The position numbers and the translations under genes are program-made. This document shows, piece after piece, positions 11,280 to 24,440 of a DNA stretch of 64,000 bases (the stretch's first letter is position 1; every line of letters starts with the position of its first letter). Source of the stretch: Brienomyrus brachyistius (taxonomy: Eukaryota > Chordata > Actinopteri > Osteoglossiformes > Mormyridae); contig NC_064545.1 in NCBI RefSeq assembly GCF_023856365.1, positions 310,001 through 374,000 on the forward strand, given 5' to 3'. The notes under the pieces were generated by a model. It saw only the letters and a list, made by a program, of their open reading frames with translations, searched no databases and was not told the origin of the DNA.

Positions 11280-13821
11280 GTTGCTCTGCTTTCACTGCTG
11301 TCACATGAGCGGACCGGCTTCCTCTCTAAAGACATGCACATTCGGACAGCGGGCATAGCTCTCATGCAGCGCCTGATCTGCCTTTTCAGGGGGCCAAGGC
11401 CAAGCTTGTCTTGCGAACCCCCCCCCACCAAGAAAACTGACGTTCAACTCACTTCCTCTACAACGCAAGTACTTCGGGAAACCTAGACAATTGCATATAC
11501 TGCTTATAGCTACAACCGGACATGTTTATATAGATGGTTTTTCATGTAAATCTGGCCCTAGGCAACAGCTCAGCCTGCCTACGCCTAGATCCAATCCTCC
11601 CTACATGTTAACGTTATATAGCCTAACATGGTTACTTTTCCATTAAGGATTTTAAGTTTCATAAATAACATTAGTCTGACTATACTGCTAGCAGAAAACT
11701 GTGCCCAGGTATCTATGACTTGCATATTCTACTAAAACTACTGCAGGTATTTTAGTTGTTTCAGGACCTGGCCTCCTAACCAGCAATAACACTTAAGGCG
11801 CTTAAACCCTAATGAGACACAGCAACCCGAGTCAACAGCTACTGTAAGTGTGTTGACACTTTATAAAAAGGATCAGGTAAAAAAAAAGTGGGAAAAAATA
11901 GTTAATCTGTGTTTATGTTTTGTGACGTCTCTCCTTCATGGAGGTTTTCCATGGAAACATGACAGGGTCTTTGATGTCCCTGTTGTTGTTGCGAGTTGGC
12001 AGCCCTAAAGCAGGACGCTGCTCTTCTGGAGCATCAACACAGGGAAACTTCTGCCTCGTGGGCCCTCTGGTCATGCGGAGCATCTCATCCTGGGTGCAGA
12101 CTCCCTCCCCTTCTTCCTCCAGGCAAAGGGTAGGGAGTGGAGAGAGTCAAATAATCCCTTAAGCCCTTTCTCTCTGCCAAAAACATTTATTTGACTCTTA
12201 ATGTAATGAAACTGTGCTGATTACCAAGAGTTAATAGGCTTTAAATATCTGCATGTAAATCCTTCTGGGAAAGTTCTAGTCATGTACAGTGACACCACTA
12301 TGGCTTTTGGCCTTTATCTTTCCTTAAAAAGGATTTTTAATACATTTAGAATCCATTTGGTGATTCATTTTGCAAAAAGAATTACAAAATCAAACATGAT
12401 AAATGTATAGTTCATCATTATCATTAAGTGCTGTAGAAGCTGCCGTGAGGATGACCGTCTACATCATCTCCCAAAGTATCCTGTGGTCTGCTTGGAATAC
12501 GAAAAATAATGACGCATATATAATAAGTCTGCATAATACATAATCATCCCTTTTAATATGAATAAGAAGTTATAGGAATTATCCTGCATTATAAGATATC
12601 TTTTTTTTAAAAAAAAAACAAACTGTAAAAGAACATTTTTGATTCAAAGTTTTTAGTTAATGTTATGCTCAGAGGTGAATAACCAAACTCTCTTTGCATG
12701 AACAATATTTTACCAAGAGGTTTTCATTGATTGGTTAGTAGTCAAACCTTCCCACCTAAGCTGCTACCCGGTGGCCTAATTGGAATTCCGGAATACAGAA
12801 AGCTAAAGCAAAATAATTTTCTGCATCATTAGGTGCAATTTATATTGGATCTACAGGAAAGAAGCAACACTGTCTACTTTGGACTGTATTATGACGTAAA
12901 CCTAAAATATACCATATGCTATGGTCAGCTACACCGGTAGTGTGCTCAACAACTTGTGCTTCTGCCATTCTTGGGCCTCAGCCCTGTTCTGTGTCGATGC
13001 TAAATGAAGCTCCAGTACCGAGAGGAATCCAAGTAGCAACAGGATCAGGAATGGACCGGAAGCACAAGGAGGTGGCTTCTAGTGCAACCTGGATGGTGAC
13101 CTCAGTTCCATGACCCTGTTTGAGGGGCAATGCCGCAGATACATGGATTTTTTTCACTCTGTTTTACCTCTGATCCCATTTAAGTGTTGAAAATGGGTTG
13201 GTTTCCTCTGATTATTTATTGGAAGCTTTATTTCTTCCGTGTGTCTATAGTGAAAATGGGAGTGAAAAAAACTCACTGAATAACATTGTAAAAGTCTATT
13301 ATTCATAAGAAAAAATAATTAAATAACCAGTTGCTAGTAAACCATTACAGTATCTGCCAACATAAAGGATTCTGAAAAAAAGCTCCTATAGAATTTTAAA
13401 GGATATTATACTCAGTAATTGTGGAAAAATAGACACTTTGATCTAACTTGTCTGCACAGTATGAGAAGTTGAAAAGGCATAATTGTAACTAACCACCAAG
13501 CAGGGCAAAGACTTCCACTAGAGATGGGATTAATCTCCCTCTGAGGACAGGGACTGTGACAGCCTTTCCCCTATCGATGAGGCACCCGGAGCTTCGCAGA
13601 GAGAGAGGAAATCAAAATGGGACGTCGTTTGAACCCCCATATTGATCCGATAGAGGGGGAGCTTTTTCAAATCTCTAAGACGGGCCCTCTGAGGGTTTTC
13701 ACTCTGCGAGTGTGGTCTGCCCTAGGGCTGTAAAGGTCCCACTGTCACCTGAGAGGGGTGGGCACGTCCCAGGGCACCAGGCTGCCTTTCAAGTTGTGTC
13801 TCATACCCTTCAACACTTGGA
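11279..13821. other. Intronic, no further feature seen
   Basis: Mostly AT-rich unique sequence (12180-13500) with a T/A homopolymer junction at 12601-12619. ORFs at 11938-12162 and 12916-13113 have no domain or splice support. Confidence 0.5.
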
Positions 13822-13960
13822 TGCTGTAAAACCATCACAAATCATTTTTCTGATGCTTTTATCCAAAGTGACTTATGGTAGAGATTTGGGATTTGAACCT
13901 ATGACCTTCGAAATGTTAGCACAGCACTTTGCTTGTTCAGCTAGAAGAGCTGTAAAACAC
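13822..13960 (-). mobile_element. tRNA-related SINE/LINE-tail fragment
   Basis: The block reads CTTTTATCCAAAGTGACTTA, then GGGATTTGAACCTATGACCT, then GTTAGCACAGCACTTTGC. This is the arrangement seen in widespread fish repeats whose - strand has a tRNA-like B box (AGGTTCAAATCCC). The copy is clearly degenerate. Confidence 0.6.
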
Positions 13961-15104
13961 TACCTGGCTGAGAAGTTCATCATTCTCGTTTTACTTCTAT
14001 CAAGATAAGAAACAACTTGGCAAGATAAAGGTGAAGATGCCAATGGGTGCATTAGTCACATAGTTGTAAATTGGGGGGGGGGGTGAAGTACAATGTGTGT
14101 GTATGTGGCATCCTGTCAGGGGTGAACACTTTCTTTTGACCATTGAGAAAACTCGCCATAGTGTCCTACAATAGATAAGAGGTTATGTAAGATGGACAGA
14201 TGAGCAAAACACTGTGGTTGAGTTACTGATGGAAGAAAGATCAGTCAAAACACTCTATATCTGAAAGGGTTTCTATTCACAGCACAAATACAGCCTTATC
14301 TTGGTCATCCTTTACTCCTCCTTGTTCTAGCGCAGGGGCAAAAAGTGTCCCAGTGTTCCACTGTCTGCAGTAAGCCAGAGCTATCAGGAAATAACATCTC
14401 GCAATCACTATAAACAAGGGAGTCACGGACACCGCAGTGCCATCGCTGCACTGATTAAAGGCAGCTATCTGACACCTATTCAATATGACAAGGTTCTGGT
14501 TCTCAGCGTCCCCTGTCATTAATTTATCTGTCAGACACCAATCTTCAGCTGTCTTGGAAAAGAGCTCTCAACATGGGACCAATTAATCAAGACTAGATTG
14601 GTTATCAAAGGCCCCTAATGAGTATCAGCATGAAAATACAAGTCTGGCCACTGGTTAAAAAAAAAACCGGAGAAACCATCTCCTCTCTTCAAAGTGAATT
14701 AAGGAAGAGATGAATATTGTGCTTCTTTGATTCACCACACATCGAACTGACAGCGGTTCAGTCTCTCTGGAGTGCCAAAGCAGAACATTAGTGGGTGCTC
14801 TTAAAAGTGTAGATTCACATCATAGGAACCGTTACCCTTGGCCAAAGTACTTTAAATTGAGTTGATAATTAAATGACATAGCTCTATATGACATGACAAG
14901 TACTTCACAAAGTGAAATACTTTCCGAACTTGAAATACCTTGCTAAGTTCAAGACCTGCTGCAGTTCCTGATGAGAAGAATTTGTTGTTGTTATGGGTTC
15001 AACCTTGTCTGAAAACCTGTCTTTAAGCTCTACATACTTCAGTGAAAAGCACATGGGCGATAGTGCCAAAACCACCCAGAAGAAGTTGGCGGACAGATGC
15101 TGGC
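13961..15104. other. Intronic, no further feature seen
   Basis: Unique sequence with a G11 run near 14071. Short ORFs on both strands lack recognisable content. Confidence 0.5.
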
Positions 15105-15615
15105 TGTCAGAGGCAGACAGTTTGAGGCAGGCTGTCAGGGACAAATGGTCAGTGGCAGGTGGTCAGAAGCAGACGGTCTGAGGCAGGCAGACTGAGGCAG
15201 GCTGGCAGGGGCATATGATCAGTACCAGGTGGTCATAGGTGGACTATCAGAGACAGACAGTTAGAGGCAGGCTGTGTGGGGCAGATGGTCAATGGCAGCG
15301 GGTCCGAGGTGGTCTATAAGAATCAAGCTATCAGGGACAGATAGTCAGAGGCAGGTTATCAGAGGCAAGACAGTCAGAAGCAGGCTGTGTGGGGCAGATG
15401 GTCAACAGCAGGTGGTCAGAGGCAGGCTATCAGAGGCAGGCTATCAAAGGCAGGCTGTCAGAGGCAGGCTGTCAGACGAGGCTGTCAGAGGCAGGCTGTC
15501 AGGGGCCGACTGTCAGATGGATAGAGGCAGGCTGTCAGAGGCAGGCTGTCAGGGGCAGATGGTCAGAGGCAGACGATCAGAAGCAGACAGCGAGAAGCTG
15601 ATGTTCAGAGGCGGT
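15105..15615 (+). repeat. Degenerate GGCAGGCTGTCAG minisatellite
   Basis: Short units built on AGGCAGGCTGTCAG and GGGCAGATGGTCAG recur throughout with variable length (roughly 14-30 bp). They are most regular at 15410-15560. The + strand is G-rich and C-poor throughout. The open frames of up to 147 codons that cross it encode low-complexity Gly/Arg/Gln/Ser repeats, which I regard as a by-product because the array is open in two frames at once. Confidence 0.85.
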
Positions 15616-17676
15616 CAAAGGGAAACAATGAAAGCTGGTCAATGCAAAAGACAGGTTTGCGTAAACAGTGCCCAGAGAGACATTGCAAAAAAGAAAGCAA
15701 CTCAACTGAAAAAATAACAACAATAGCAGCATTCAAGGGCTTCAGAGAGCCTCCAAAAAATTCTGGTTTCATTGTGCAGCCAAGGTGAACCACTTAAAAT
15801 GATTTTCTCTGCACAGTAATTGTGCCACTGTATCTTTTCAATTACTGTTACCTGCAGTTCACTGAGAAGTGGTTGCACCAAGCCCTTTAAGGGGTATCTT
15901 ATCTATAGTGCATAACAGGCACGTTGAAAACATTTACCTGGCTCCATTCAGCAGAATTTCTTCCAGTTTCATTCCCCAGCATGGAAAGTGACTTCACTTT
16001 ACAATATTTAAAATATACAAGTACGTCTGCACAGAATGTTGGCAGCAATCCTTCTGTTTTTCCAAAAAATGACACCACACCACTAATGAAGATCGAGGTT
16101 AGTCCTCCTAAATCCTCTCAAAGGTCAGATGGAATTTTTAAGACCATTTCTGTCCTGCAATGATGCCGCCAAGCGCTGGCATGTCTCTCCAGCACAAACA
16201 GAGGGCTGAGCAGATTCCAGGGCAAGAGACCCTGGCCCTCCTCCAAAAGAGGGGAGAGACCCTCAATGCTACTATCTGTCAACCTCTGGCCAGGGGAAGG
16301 GTGACAGGAGCCCGGGGAGGGGGAGGGATCCAGCCTGTACCACAGTGGGGGGGCGCAACCCCTTCCTCAAACTTTTCTTGAGTATTTGAAAGGGAGAAGG
16401 ATAAAAAAAAGATTAAGCCTGTCTGTCACAGAAAGTGATAAGAAGCTCTCAGAAATGCATTCAGCCGACACCAGGAGGACATGTGGGTGTCCGTAGAGCG
16501 GGCCAGTCGATGCTTATCTGTTGAATGCTCCTTAGTGATGGGCAGAGTTCAAGGCTCGACATATGTCCAGAGCGGAGGCTCTGTTCCACAACAAATTACC
16601 AGGAATTAGGGAGAATGAGCCCACCGCGGAGAAAGCGGGATCAAACTAGACGGTGTGTGACACCGCAGGGCAGGCAGTAGGCGTGACAGGGAGCCACAAC
16701 CTGCACTTAGGGGCTCTAGGTCTTCAGTTTACATTCACTCACAGACCATTAAATCTGGATGCCGTGCTGCTGGGTACAAGTGTTCATGTTTTACACTATT
16801 TATTTTTAAAATGCCAACTTCCTAGTTCCAGTACATATATTTGAGGGGTTATCCACACTTTTAATGAATAGTTTTATCTTTCACATCATTTTCTCCTCTG
16901 CAATGCCAGAATAACATGCTCTTTGAACCATTTTAACGGTAAAAGGATAAGCAAACATCTACTGATTACACATCTACAAAACCAAAAGCATTCGCAATCA
17001 GAGCTCGGCCTCCCCCCACTGTCATGTCTCACCTGTTTGTTGTTAGTAAACTTTTTCATTTTTCAAGTGATCAGCGTAATTCTTATGTTTTAAAAGAGTC
17101 CATAATCAGAAGCAACGTATAATTTACTTTTTCAAAGCGCAGTTGAAATCAAAACAGCACAGCTGTTGTCCATAATTAGGTCTAACTGACAAAATAGCTA
17201 TATGCATCATGCTTGAAACTGCCTGTTTTCTTACCTGTAAAATGCTTTTTGAAAAAATAAATTACCCTCTGTACTGGATATGCAGTTATGAAAGACGGAT
17301 GGATGGAGAGATCTATGTTTGTGCTGCTTCGGATATTACTGCTTTGATCTACCCGCTATCATTCACGTGGATTTGAAAACCAAATTTTGGTTGGCTACCA
17401 CTGATTATAATAGCATCTTGTTCATCCATCTGGCCAGCTTTAAAACAAGCGAGGAGATCAGCTAATGTGTTCCAGAGTTATAGGGGCAGGATAAGTCTTC
17501 CTGTTCAGATTCACAGACCAAAGCATTACGACTCAGTTCTAACAAGGAATTCTCATTCATCGTGTTAATGTGTATTTACCTTTATAATTGTGGTAGAGAG
17601 TGCAGCTAAGGGGTCTGCTGAGAATATAGATATTGGGATGAAGGGGTGTGAGATGATATTACCGAGAGTCCTAATC
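15616..17676. other. Intronic, no further feature seen
   Basis: Unique sequence that is AT-rich after 16800. A small GC-rich patch at 16230-16370 has no exon-like boundaries. Confidence 0.5.
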
Positions 17677-18012
17677 ACCGGATGGAGCAATGGTTAGCAC
17701 TGTTGCCTCATACCTCTGGGACTGAGGTTCAACTCTCTGCCCCAGATCAATGTTTGTGGAGTTTGCATGTTCTCCCTGTGCCATCAAGGAGTTTCCTTTG
17801 GGTACTTTGGTTTCCCCCCATGGTGCAAAAACATGCTAAGGTGTATTGGCATGGCCAAATTGTGTGTGTGTATGTGTGTGTGTGTGTGCGCGTGTATCCG
17901 CCCTGTGATGGGTTGGCACTCCGTCCTGGGTTATTCCCTGCCTTGTGCCTGTAACTCTCAGGATAGACTCTGGGCCCCTGCCACCCTGCGTAGGACAAGT
18001 GGATACCTGGTC
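17677..18012 (+). mobile_element. tRNA-derived SINE, fullest copy of family A
   Basis: This is the best copy of a repeat found nine times here. It begins with a tRNA-like head (GGAGCAATGGTTAGCACTG as A-box region, GAGGTTCAACTCTCTGCC as B-box region). Next come GGAGTTTGCATGTTCTCCC, a TTTCCCCCC block and AAACATGCTAAG. A TG-rich stretch at 17861-17895 follows, then CTGTGATGGGTTGGCACTCC and a tail near GGACAAGTGGATACC. Overlapping ORFs on both strands here are SINE-derived. I define + orientation from this copy. Confidence 0.85.
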
Positions 18013-20328
18013 ATAATCAAAAGCATATTCATGTGTATGGCGAGGGCTATATTTCAGATGTATACAGCGCATGAGGTACCTGGCATCCCCTCCAGGGTCT
18101 ACCCTGCCTTCTGCACTGTGCTTCCTGGGATTCGAAAATAATTATAAGCAAAAAAATTGCTTCCAGGGTGACATTCATACTGGAGCCTAGAGCTGTACCC
18201 CCAGCATACTGCAACTGCACGAATCGCATCGCCTCTATTCCCAATAAAAAGATCCTGAAACGTCCGGGACTTCCATCTTTCTGTCTTTGGTAAAAAGGTG
18301 CCCATCACGTCACCTGTACATAGATAAAGCATATTACCAGGTTAGAGGTTTTGCCTCAAAAATGGCCGCAGCAATCCTCCCACCTGACTACCTTAGAGAC
18401 AGTATTTCGAAACATTTTGCATTGTCAAATCCTGACTTCTAGACATTCTTAGTAGTAGACGGTCGATTCAATGTATTGTTTCCACCATAAAATAGCCTTG
18501 TCCTTCTTTATTCCTTTGTAGGTTTGTAACCCCACTATTCTCACTAGAAGCCCAGTGATTTGCTGCTACAGCAATAAGTTGTTAGAGATACCATTGATCA
18601 AATTAATAAAATCAATAGCCTATTTTGAAGCACTTATGTCTCTGTGAGCGATGTCATTCTATTATTCAAGGAAAAAAACAAAGCCAGTTACTGTCGGAGA
18701 AGCCAAGGAGAATGCATTAGTCAAATGTTATTTCACAGCTATCGAGAATCACCCCCTCCCCCCAAAAAAGGGAATCCAAATGACTGATCCTTCTGTTTTT
18801 AAGAGAATCAAGTGAGAAACAGACCCCCCCCCACTAAGCGTCCGCTAATGCATCCCCACGCTAGCAACCCGTTGGATTATCCTCAAGAAATTGCAAGCGT
18901 GATAAGTCTAGGCTTTGTCCATCATACCACAATGTCTGATCCATGTTTCCTAACCATCCTGAAAACATATCTCCCAGTATCAAAATGCAATTGCACTCCG
19001 GATCACAGAAAAAAAGCACAAGTATGAATGCAAGCATAACAAACGATTGTGTTCCCATCCAATTAACATTTCTGCCTAAGAGTTTCTTAGTGTCAGATTC
19101 ATATTTGCATTATATTCCAATACTGTATATGTATTCCAGTGGTAATTTGCTTCATCGCTTGTCTGTCACTTGCCAACTGCATTTGTTCCTTTACAAGCAA
19201 ATTAAATATGAGATGAAATGAGGGATGAAGGGAAAGAGATTCTTGTCAAAAGATTTCCTTAGAAATGAACAAACTGACTTAGCATATTGCTCATGCACAC
19301 GGCAGTGTGATTTTGCCGTTTCCTGCTTGAATTGCCAACACGGCCCCTTTCTCAGACTCTCAGTCTCTCCAAAAAGAGATGCGTGAAGACCAGTCTGCAT
19401 CCCCGAATGAGTGTCACGTCAGTGCAGCCTGGTTCACTGCATGTCTTCACACAAATCCGTACCTGTTTTGGAAAGTCCAGCTGCTGCTGCTATCGTTCCT
19501 TATTATTCCGCCAAAACCCCAAATATCAACTCCCTGTTGCTTCTGGGTATCGGGGATCTTTATCCCAGATGCACTCCCTCTCATCCACAGCCACCGTTGT
19601 TTAATTTGTGACTTTTTTTTTATTTGAGAACTTTGTCTGTGATCTAGTCAGCTGTCACTGCAAAAAAAAAAATTGATGATGATCTACCTCCTCTTATGCA
19701 TTATTTGGTCAGCCCCCACCCCCACACATATAGCTGAACTGCTATTTATCCCAGGCTTGAATATAGCGCCCCTCCAGAGGTCCAAAAAAATGACTTTGAC
19801 TGCCTTGGATGAAGCCTCTGAGTCTTTGAGAGCAGAAGCCATGAATTGCGTTGACAAATTGAGCTGTTTCCCCCCCTATTTCTCAGTTTCTTTGATGTGC
19901 AGCATAAAGAAAATGGAATTTTCTGCCCAAAGTCTCCTCTTAGGCGCGTGCGGTGGTGTAGCTACATTTTTAACCCGAGTCCCGAGTCGCAGAACACTTT
20001 GTTGACTTTCGTTTAATTAACGCCCAGCGAGGCGACGCCTAGAGCGCGACCAGCCTTACTGTGGAGGTAGAGTAGATATGGCTTCATTTTTTTGAAGACA
20101 CATAAGCTCAGCATCCGGATCCCAGAACTGAAAAACAATAACCAACATCATGCCCATTATGGCTCCTTCTACTACCCAGTGTCCCTCTCTGGACAGCAAG
20201 TGTTTAAACTGCTCATACTGCTCAATCGCTTGTTCAATGTAGGGTCATGGTGAATCAGAAAACTATTCCAGGAAGTAGGGGACAGAGATGGACAGCACAC
20301 TACTCCATAACAAAATGTGCGTGGACAG
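18013..20328. other. Intronic, no further feature seen
   Basis: Unique sequence with short C runs near 18749 and 18823. ORFs at 18812-19627 overlap in several frames and show no domain. Confidence 0.5.
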
Positions 20329-20692
20329 ACACACACACACACACACGCACACACACACTCAGATCTGAACTCATATCTTTGTGGGGAGCATCCATTCATT
20401 TCTATGGGAAAAACCCTAATCCCAACAATGACAGCCTTAACCCCTACCCAGCCCTAACCATATGGTACCAACAAAATACAAGACTTTTGACATTTACAGT
20501 ATAGCACTTTTGATTGCAGTCACAGATTTTTTAAAAACTGAGGTACCTCTTGTGGGGACCGAATAAAATTGTTCCCCACAACGTCAAAATAACAGGTTTA
20601 TATCACCTTGTCAGCACATTTGGGTCCTACAATGTAATATATACATAACCCACACACAGACACGCACAGATGCACACACATGCACACACATG
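20329..20692 (+). repeat. Dispersed repeat C, copy 1 (CA-flanked)
   Basis: The unit is bounded by (AC)n at 20329-20358 and a CA-rich end at about 20650-20692. In order it contains CATTCATTTCTATGGGAAAA, CCCTAATCCCAAC, AACCCCTACCCAGCCCTAAC, TTGTGGGGACCG, CCCCACAACGTCAAAATAAC and ACAATGTAATATATACATA. The same order recurs at 24441 and, inverted, at 42695. I cannot assign a transposon class. Confidence 0.75.
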
Positions 20693-22873
20693 ACATGCAA
20701 TATGGGAACTCCAGTTGTACATTTTTCAGACTGCAGGAAAGCCAGGCAACCTGGGATGACCATGCAATGCAGCAGGCGTGGGATGGAAACCCTTCGTTTG
20801 TGATCCTGAGTTTACAGCAGTGCACAACAGTCCACTAATTCATCCCAAATCTTGCAAGCTTCTCCTCCGAAGGCCAGGCTTCCATGGAGCAGCCACCCGT
20901 TTGTCACCGCTCTGTTTAGACATGCAGGAAGATGGTCAAGCTCAGAGGACAGGGGGGCTGCTGTCGCTGTCACCGTCTCCTGGCAACCCAGCCGACTTGC
21001 AGACAGCCCTTCCATCACGGGGTGTCAGCTCCGTTGCCGGGGGAGGCAGACACCAGAGTGAGGGTGCATTAATTAGGGGCTGCCGACGTTGAGAGGAACA
21101 GTTAATCTTTACCACCATGCTGCAAGAGGAGCATGGCTCTGCTTCCTCACCTGGAGACGACGGCAGCCCGGCCACTGTGTAAATCTCACTCCCCGCAATG
21201 GATGGTAAGTCGCTTTGGCTACAGGACTGCCAGCCCTCACACCCCTCACTCACGCTTTCAGATTCTCGTGTTCATAGTAGAAATTTTACGGCACATCTAC
21301 ATCATTCCATTGTAAACGAAAAAAATCAACTATTTCAAAAGAGTTAAGGTCGTTCGCAAACCCCACCGACTATTTACAAGTAAATGTGTGTGCAGACTTG
21401 CCTCAAATTAAAAATCTCACGCCGGCCAAAGTTGCCAACCCTGCAGGTCTTGTGTCACCCTGGGTCTCAGCAGTGTAGCGGTGCGGACATCGTGTCCCAC
21501 CAAAGGCAAGTTCAGAAAGTTTGGCGTGGTGCAGAGGAGGGGGGGGGGGGGGTTTATGGGTTCCTGCTGACGAGTTTCTTACTGAGTACAAGATCCACTT
21601 TTGGCACGTCAAGCTTCCAGCCTCATCCCACACACCGGCTTCTCCAGCCTCGCCATCTCCGAGTGCGTGACGCTGAGAGTGTCGGTGACAGCCAAGATTC
21701 GATCGTTACTGGGGAGATCCCGCCCCCACCCCCCAGCAGACAGATCCTTTTCCCATCCTTATATTACGCATGTCAGTATAAGGAGTGAAGGCCTTTGTCA
21801 CAACAGTACAGCCAAAAATGACAAATCAGCTTGATTGTAATTCTGATATCTCAGCTCCTGTGCTCATGTCTTTGAGTTGCGGAAATGTGCCTATCTTCCC
21901 TCAATCCCCCCTGCCCTAAAGATGAATGTTTAGAATAAAAACAAAACTCTTGACTGGGGAGCCAGGAAACAGAAAATCCAAGAGCACTTGATTCAGTTCC
22001 CTGACTGGCAGAGCAGAGGTTTTTTATTCTTTTTTTTTTAACTGTAATTTAGCAAATATCCATCTGTATTATGGATGAGGTCTAAACTGTAGGCTCTGCT
22101 AATTGTTTATTTGCCCTGCAGATGGGCAGATGGGCTGCGGTGTAAGTGGTGTTTGTTTAACTGGAACACTCAGGGTGAAAGGGTCAGCCGGTGCAGGTCG
22201 TTAGCATGCCGAGATGCTTCCCGGCTGCCGGTCCTCTCTGACGGAGGATCACCTCCTTCTCCCACCGCGCCAAGCGGCCTGCTGGCTCCTGCTGTACATC
22301 AAGGGAGTCCCCCCCCCCCCCCCCACCCGCCCCCTGTGCCCCTAGAGCTGCTTCCAGCAGCATAGCCCTGATGGAGACCCTCAGACAGAGACGGCAGCAT
22401 GCACCAACAGCAGGACGTGACAGAACTGGGCCATTTCCTGCCGCATTGCATGCGGAGCCTGGCTCTGAGCCTCGCAGTCTCTCTGGATAAGGTTATGTCA
22501 TTCTCAGCTCGCATACACATCACCTGTAACTCTCACTCGCCAGTAATGAAATGTGCTGGTTTCCAGAGTGTTTTTTTTTTTTTTTAACGGGGGCGTATTT
22601 GAGTCAGCTTCCAATCACGAGGGAGAGATTCATATTCCCACTCATTCCAGTCTGCATGAGAACGTGGGCCTTGCGGATAAATTGGTAAGTTCACATCCTT
22701 GTTGTTGCTGTGCATTTATCTTGAAACCCAACTCTCTCCTTTAAGTTATTATTTTGTTTTTATTACTGGGAATATTGGTTAGATGACTGTAATTTCCCAT
22801 TGTACCTTACAGTTTTGCTCTGGGGGAATGCACTACTTCAAAAAGAAAAAAAGAAAACAATTTCTTACAATTA
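20693..22873. other. Intronic, with two G/C homopolymers
   Basis: Relatively GC-rich unique sequence at 20750-22350 containing G14 at 21539-21552 and C16 at 22309-22324, plus a T15 run at 22571-22585. Overlapping ORFs on both strands (for example near 20780-21250) follow from GC content. No splice-bounded exon was recognised. Confidence 0.5.
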
Positions 22874-23362
22874 CAGTGCCGCAGTGGGTAACACTGTCAC
22901 CTCATAGCTCTGTGTTTAGGGGTTTGAATCAAACGTTTGTGGGAGAATTTCAGATGGTACCTCTGTGTGATACAGCTTTCCTCTGGCTACTCCAGTTTCC
23001 TTACACAGATATGCAGTTAGGCTAACTGGCTTCTCTACATACACTGCAGTGTTTTTATGTATATACCCTGTGATTAACGAGCATCAGTGGCCTGTACTAT
23101 GAAGCGGGGTTACTGGCTTATTGGGGTAACTTGTCGGATTTAAGATAGTCTGGGCAAAACGCAAGTGAACGATTATGAAGTCCATTTAAACTGTGGTACC
23201 TTAAATCCGACAAGTTAACCCGATAAGCCAGTAACCCTGCTTCGTAGTATAGGCCACACATTTATGGTGAACCCCAACCTTGTGCCCTACGCAGCTTGGG
23301 ACAAGCTCCACCCTTGGGACAGATAACCTGTTCCAGAATAACTGGCTAGAAGCTAGAGGGAT
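22874..23362 (+). mobile_element. Family A SINE split by a foldback MITE
   Basis: The left part (22874-23086) matches the SINE head and middle, with GTGGGTAACACTGTCACCTC and a mutated CTGGCTACTCCAGTTTCCTT block. The right part (23258-23362) matches the SINE end, with CCCAACCTTGTGCCCTACGC and GGGACAAGCTCCACCC. Removing 23087-23257 joins the two in order, so this older SINE was interrupted by a later insertion. Confidence 0.7.
23087..23257. mobile_element. Foldback MITE with 58-bp terminal inverted repeats
   Basis: The ends are near-perfect inverted repeats. GTGGCCTGTACTATGAAGC opens the element and GCTTCGTAGTATAGGCCAC closes it. Complementarity continues for about 58 bp through GGTTACTGGCTTAT and ACTTGTCGGATTTAAG. 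The loop is only about 55 bp, so there is no coding capacity. A clear target-site duplication could not be fixed. The ends resemble PIF/ISL2EU-type fish MITEs, but that class is a guess. Confidence 0.85.
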
Positions 23363-24440
23363 GGTCCTTTTTTAAATAAATAAATGCTTCTCTCTTGCTG
23401 GAATATCACTGAAGCATGTAGTGCCAGTTTAGATAACATTTCACATATATTTTTTAATTTCATGGGCGTGATTTTTGTTTATTGGAATTGTATTGATAAA
23501 GCCAAACACAACAGCTCTCTAATTTCGATGCCATAATGCCAAGAAACTTCAAATAACAAATGTCAGCTGGAAAATACAGCGATTTCCTGTTCAAGAGGGC
23601 CCCAAGCCAGGGCGAAAAGCCAGTCAACTGTTGCATCTGGACGATGTCGTACCCACTCCATGTCACCATGTTGAAAAGGGCACTTGTAGTCCAAAACATG
23701 GATATGAGACAGGAGTCAGCAATCGCAATACACTGATTAAGTGCTCTTCTGAAATGTAACCTTTCGGAAGTGCTAAATCAATTACTTCCGCACGTTGCTG
23801 CCAGTCGATCAGTTATAAAGCGTAGGCGAATTTAACATGGCAATTTAACACCTCAGTCATGTATATCTCAAGGCTAGCAGATGCCAGTCTTGTGGTGAAA
23901 AGGAGGGTAACAATCTAATCACTAATTATGCCGTTATTGAAACAATCCATCACCGATAATCAGAGCGACGCCCTGCTAACTGCGATAGCTTCTTAGGTTC
24001 AAAACTGAAAATTGTCTATGTGATGATTGGGTTCCATATCCCTGCCATTTAGACAGAGGGGGGGGGGGTGTCCATGTAGAAAGTGCTGGACATGAGAGTA
24101 AGATGATATTTACTGGGTGTCATTCTTAAATTGGTTCTACCATGGTTTTTAGCGGGAGAGTGAGTCAGTGATTAAATTGGAAACTTCCGGAAAGCTGTAT
24201 CACCTCTGCACTGAGTCAGACCTGCCTTTGGCTGAAGGCAGCATCGCTGACGTCTTATGCAGGATAACAAACATTTTGGCTTCCTGATAGGAAATAAGGA
24301 ATTAAAAGGTTAGAGGCCAAGTGGCAGGGTACTGTATGAACTTAGGCCAATGACGAGCCGGGTGAGAACCGCAATGACTGTATGATCTGTACGGGAGCAG
24401 GGGGGGGCTGACAGCGCTGAACAAGGGCAAAGCTGCTCAG
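23363..24440. other. Intronic, no further feature seen
   Basis: Unique sequence with a G12 run near 24058. The - strand ORF at 23460-23699 shows no recognisable content. Confidence 0.5.

Noticed and set aside
11111..11486. Cys-Val and Thr-His repeat ORFs across the CA tract
   Set aside because: They are direct translations of the (CA)32 microsatellite on each strand and have no flanking coding signal.
15274..15717. Gly/Arg/Gln/Ser-rich repeat protein of 147 codons
   Set aside because: It is a translation of the degenerate minisatellite, which is open in more than one frame.
17682..18141. Overlapping 78-124-codon ORFs on both strands
   Set aside because: They lie within the family A SINE; similar shadows arise from other SINE copies.
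20400..20460. Interstitial telomere-like CCCTAA words
   Set aside because: The words are isolated and belong to dispersed repeat C; there is no TTAGGG array.
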